NCBI GenBank assembly: GCA_900546355.1
Contig: URCM01000077.1
Coordinates: 1 to 15,100 of the forward strand
Length of the DNA stretch: 15,100 nt
Direction: 5' to 3'
From: an uncultured Bacteroides sp.
GTDB taxonomy: Bacteria; Bacteroidota; Bacteroidia; Bacteroidales; Bacteroidaceae
Both the position numbers and the translations under genes were made by a program. The notes under the pieces are model-generated. The model searched no databases. It was not told where the DNA came from and saw only the letters and a list, made by a program, of their open reading frames with translations. Each line of letters begins with the position of its first letter. The stretch's first letter is position 1. Positions 13,620 to 15,100 of this stretch are shown here, piece after piece.

Positions 13620-14083
13620 AAAAAGCCCTATTTACTTTTGCACTTTCGGCTGCTGGCGCCTTCTCTGCCACAGCCCAAACCCTACAGCCCGCTACGTGGC
13701 AAGCCTACGGGGTGAGTTTCAAAGCCCCCGCAGGCTATACCATAGAAGATGATTCGGAAGAAGGCTATATCCTCAGCACACCTACTTATTACATCACCGT
13801 CCAACTATTAGAAGGCGAAGGCATCCAACGCTCCGAACTGGCTCAGGAATTGAAAAACATCGCTACCGACGATGAAGTGACTTCCCAAAGCGACATCACA
13901 AACTTTGAACTGCCCCAATTCTACGGCGTATGGTTACGGGGCAATTGCGAAAGCGATCAATGCCTCTATAGTTACCTGCTGACCAAAGAAGACGGCAGCG
14001 GGCTTTATGTATCCATCGTCTATTCCGAACCCACCGATCCGCTTCCTGAAACAATACTTAAAAGCTTCACAATTGAAGAATAA
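13616..14083 (+). CDS. Exported protein of unknown function
   Basis: A 155-residue protein from ATG 13616, overlapping the DUF2007 stop by 4 bp. An in-frame ATG at 13358 would read through the DUF2007 gene in another frame and is rejected. Residues 1-21 form a signal peptide (KKALFTFALSAAGAFSATAQ). No lipobox is present, so a soluble periplasmic protein is likely. The mature part begins WQAYGVSFKAPAGYTIEDDSE, then alternates strands (YILSTPTYYITVQLLEGEG) with one helix (SELAQELKNIATDD) and ends VSIVYSEP, then ILKSFTIEE. This outline recalls the PsbP/DcrB/Mog1-like fold, in which a protein begins with a GVSFxxPxG segment, but that is a weak inference. Two cysteines in residues NCESDQC could form a disulfide. 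Neighbours suggest an envelope role only. Confidence 0.7.
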   Translation: MKKALFTFALSAAGAFSATAQTLQPATWQAYGVSFKAPAGYTIEDDSEEGYILSTPTYYITVQLLEGEGIQRSELAQELKNIATDDEVTSQSDITNFELPQFYGVWLRGNCESDQCLYSYLLTKEDGSGLYVSIVYSEPTDPLPETILKSFTIEE

Positions 14084-14096
14084 AAACGACCCGAAC

Positions 14097-15062
14097 ATGA
14101 AAGCAACTTCCATTCACACGACACTACTCTTTGCAGTCGCCCTTATCCTCTTACCGGCAAAATTCACGCCATCGCACGCACAAACCGGTCCTGACGCCCC
14201 CACATCCCCATCTTCTTACAGTTGCGTAGAGATACCGCAAAGCATGACATTTTGCGGAGAAACCATCGACCTTACCCGTTTCGACCGCCGCGAACGCATG
14301 GACCGCGAACTGCTTGCCTTTTCTTATATGCACAGCACTACCCTCCAAATGATTAAGCGGGCCAACCGTTATTTCCCCATCGTGGAATCGATTTTGCACG
14401 AAAACGGTGTGCCCGATGATTTCAAATACCTGATGTCCATCGAGAGTAACAACAATCCGTTGGCACGGTCGGGAGCGGGAGCCGCAGGATTGTGGCAATT
14501 CATGCCAGCCACCGGACGTGAATTCGGACTGGAAGTAGGCAATTCGGTTGACGAACGCTATCACGTAGAAAAAGCCACCCGTGCAGCCTGCCGTTACCTG
14601 AAGCAAGCCTACGCCCGCTTCGGGAGTTGGACCAGTGTAGCCGCGTCTTACAATGCCGGGCAAGGACGAATCTCCCGCGAACTGAAACGGCAATACGAAG
14701 AAAACGCACTCGACCTGCAATTGGTAGAAGAAACCGCCCGATACGTCTACCGCATCCTTGCCGCCAAAATGCTATTTGCCGACCCTGCCCGTTTCGGCTT
14801 CCGCCTGCGCGCGTCCGACCTTTATCCGCCCATCCCCTACCGCGAAATCAAAGTAGAAAGCACCATCGAAGACCTGCCTCGCTTCGCCAAAAGCCAAGGT
14901 ATCACTTACGCTTTGCTGCGCAACATGAATCCTTGGCTCCGCTCCCATACACTGCATGTACATGGCTCGAAAGTCTACTACCTGCGCATCCCCGACAAGG
15001 AAGGTATGTACTACAATCCCCGTGTGCTCTTCCCGCACGACCCGAAATGGACCGTAGAGTAA
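14097..15062 (+). CDS. Lytic transglycosylase, MltD-like
   Basis: A 321-residue exported enzyme that cuts peptidoglycan glycan strands, leaving 1,6-anhydro-muramyl ends. I chose ATG 14097, which gives a signal peptide (about 1-28, ending SHA-Q); an in-frame ATG at 14007 lies within the preceding gene. The transglycosylase (SLT, GH23) domain spans about 90-215: FKYLMSIESNNNPLARSGAG with catalytic Glu116, then AAGLWQFMPATGREFGL (129-145) and AASYNAGQGRI (182-192), the three standard motifs. The C-terminal about 75 residues (EIKVESTIEDLPRFAKSQGI, LLRNMNPWL, YYLRIPD) look like a degenerate LysM-type region, without the two or more clear LysM repeats of E. coli MltD. It follows the unknown exported gene by 13 bp, so it is probably in the same operon. 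Cell-wall turnover links it by function to ddl and the PASTA gene upstream. Confidence 0.9.
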   Translation: MKATSIHTTLLFAVALILLPAKFTPSHAQTGPDAPTSPSSYSCVEIPQSMTFCGETIDLTRFDRRERMDRELLAFSYMHSTTLQMIKRANRYFPIVESILHENGVPDDFKYLMSIESNNNPLARSGAGAAGLWQFMPATGREFGLEVGNSVDERYHVEKATRAACRYLKQAYARFGSWTSVAASYNAGQGRISRELKRQYEENALDLQLVEETARYVYRILAAKMLFADPARFGFRLRASDLYPPIPYREIKVESTIEDLPRFAKSQGITYALLRNMNPWLRSHTLHVHGSKVYYLRIPDKEGMYYNPRVLFPHDPKWTVE

Positions 15063-15100
15063 CCTCATGTCCGCTTGACATAAACGGTAGTGAACCTATT

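Overview
The window reads as a chromosomal segment of a Bacteroidales bacterium, most likely Bacteroides, Phocaeicola or a close relative. Supporting signs are an N-succinylornithine-type carbamoyltransferase, NigD-like and PCMD-type lipoproteins, an acidic patch after the lipobox cysteine, near absence of Shine-Dalgarno sites, and several promoters of the Bacteroidetes form TTTG - about 20 bp - TAnnTTTG. No rRNA, tRNA or CRISPR array was seen.

Left part (1-3019): an outer-membrane beta-barrel gene (+) is followed by an accessory patch of about 2 kb. The patch holds a 202-bp element with 22-bp terminal inverted repeats and a 56-codon ORF, a minus-strand chimeric gene in which the helix-turn-helix start of an IS30-family transposase is fused in frame to an N-terminally truncated MFS transporter, a nested hairpin at the IS30 end, a 21-bp perfect palindrome, and a truncated second copy of the inverted-repeat element. 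This is the least ordinary stretch of the window.

Middle (3020-9836): a probably surface-exposed PCMD lipoprotein (-) has a promoter bracketed by two near-identical 17-bp repeats. Next come efp (-) and rpmH (+), diverging from a shared intergenic region. A plus-strand block follows: a membrane-anchored PASTA protein, an RluD-type pseudouridine synthase and D-Ala-D-Ala ligase (rluD and ddl overlap by 4 bp). A long heptad-built hairpin begins at the ddl stop. After it a new promoter drives a PlsC-like acyltransferase, a NigD-like lipoprotein (4-bp overlap) and a lipoprotein rhodanese.

Right part (10897-15100): a second heptad-built hairpin separates the rhodanese from the convergent pair proA-argF' (-), which serves proline and arginine synthesis from glutamate. 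Divergent from proA is a plus-strand cluster: a DUF2007 protein, an exported protein of unknown function (4-bp overlap), and a MltD-like lytic transglycosylase. PASTA, Ddl and the transglycosylase all concern peptidoglycan; the acyltransferase and the lipoproteins concern the envelope more broadly.

No complete unknown multi-gene system is evident. The best candidates for something undescribed are the 202-bp inverted-repeat element, the IS30-MFS fusion, the duplicated 17-bp operator-like site, and the heptad-built hairpins at gene ends.
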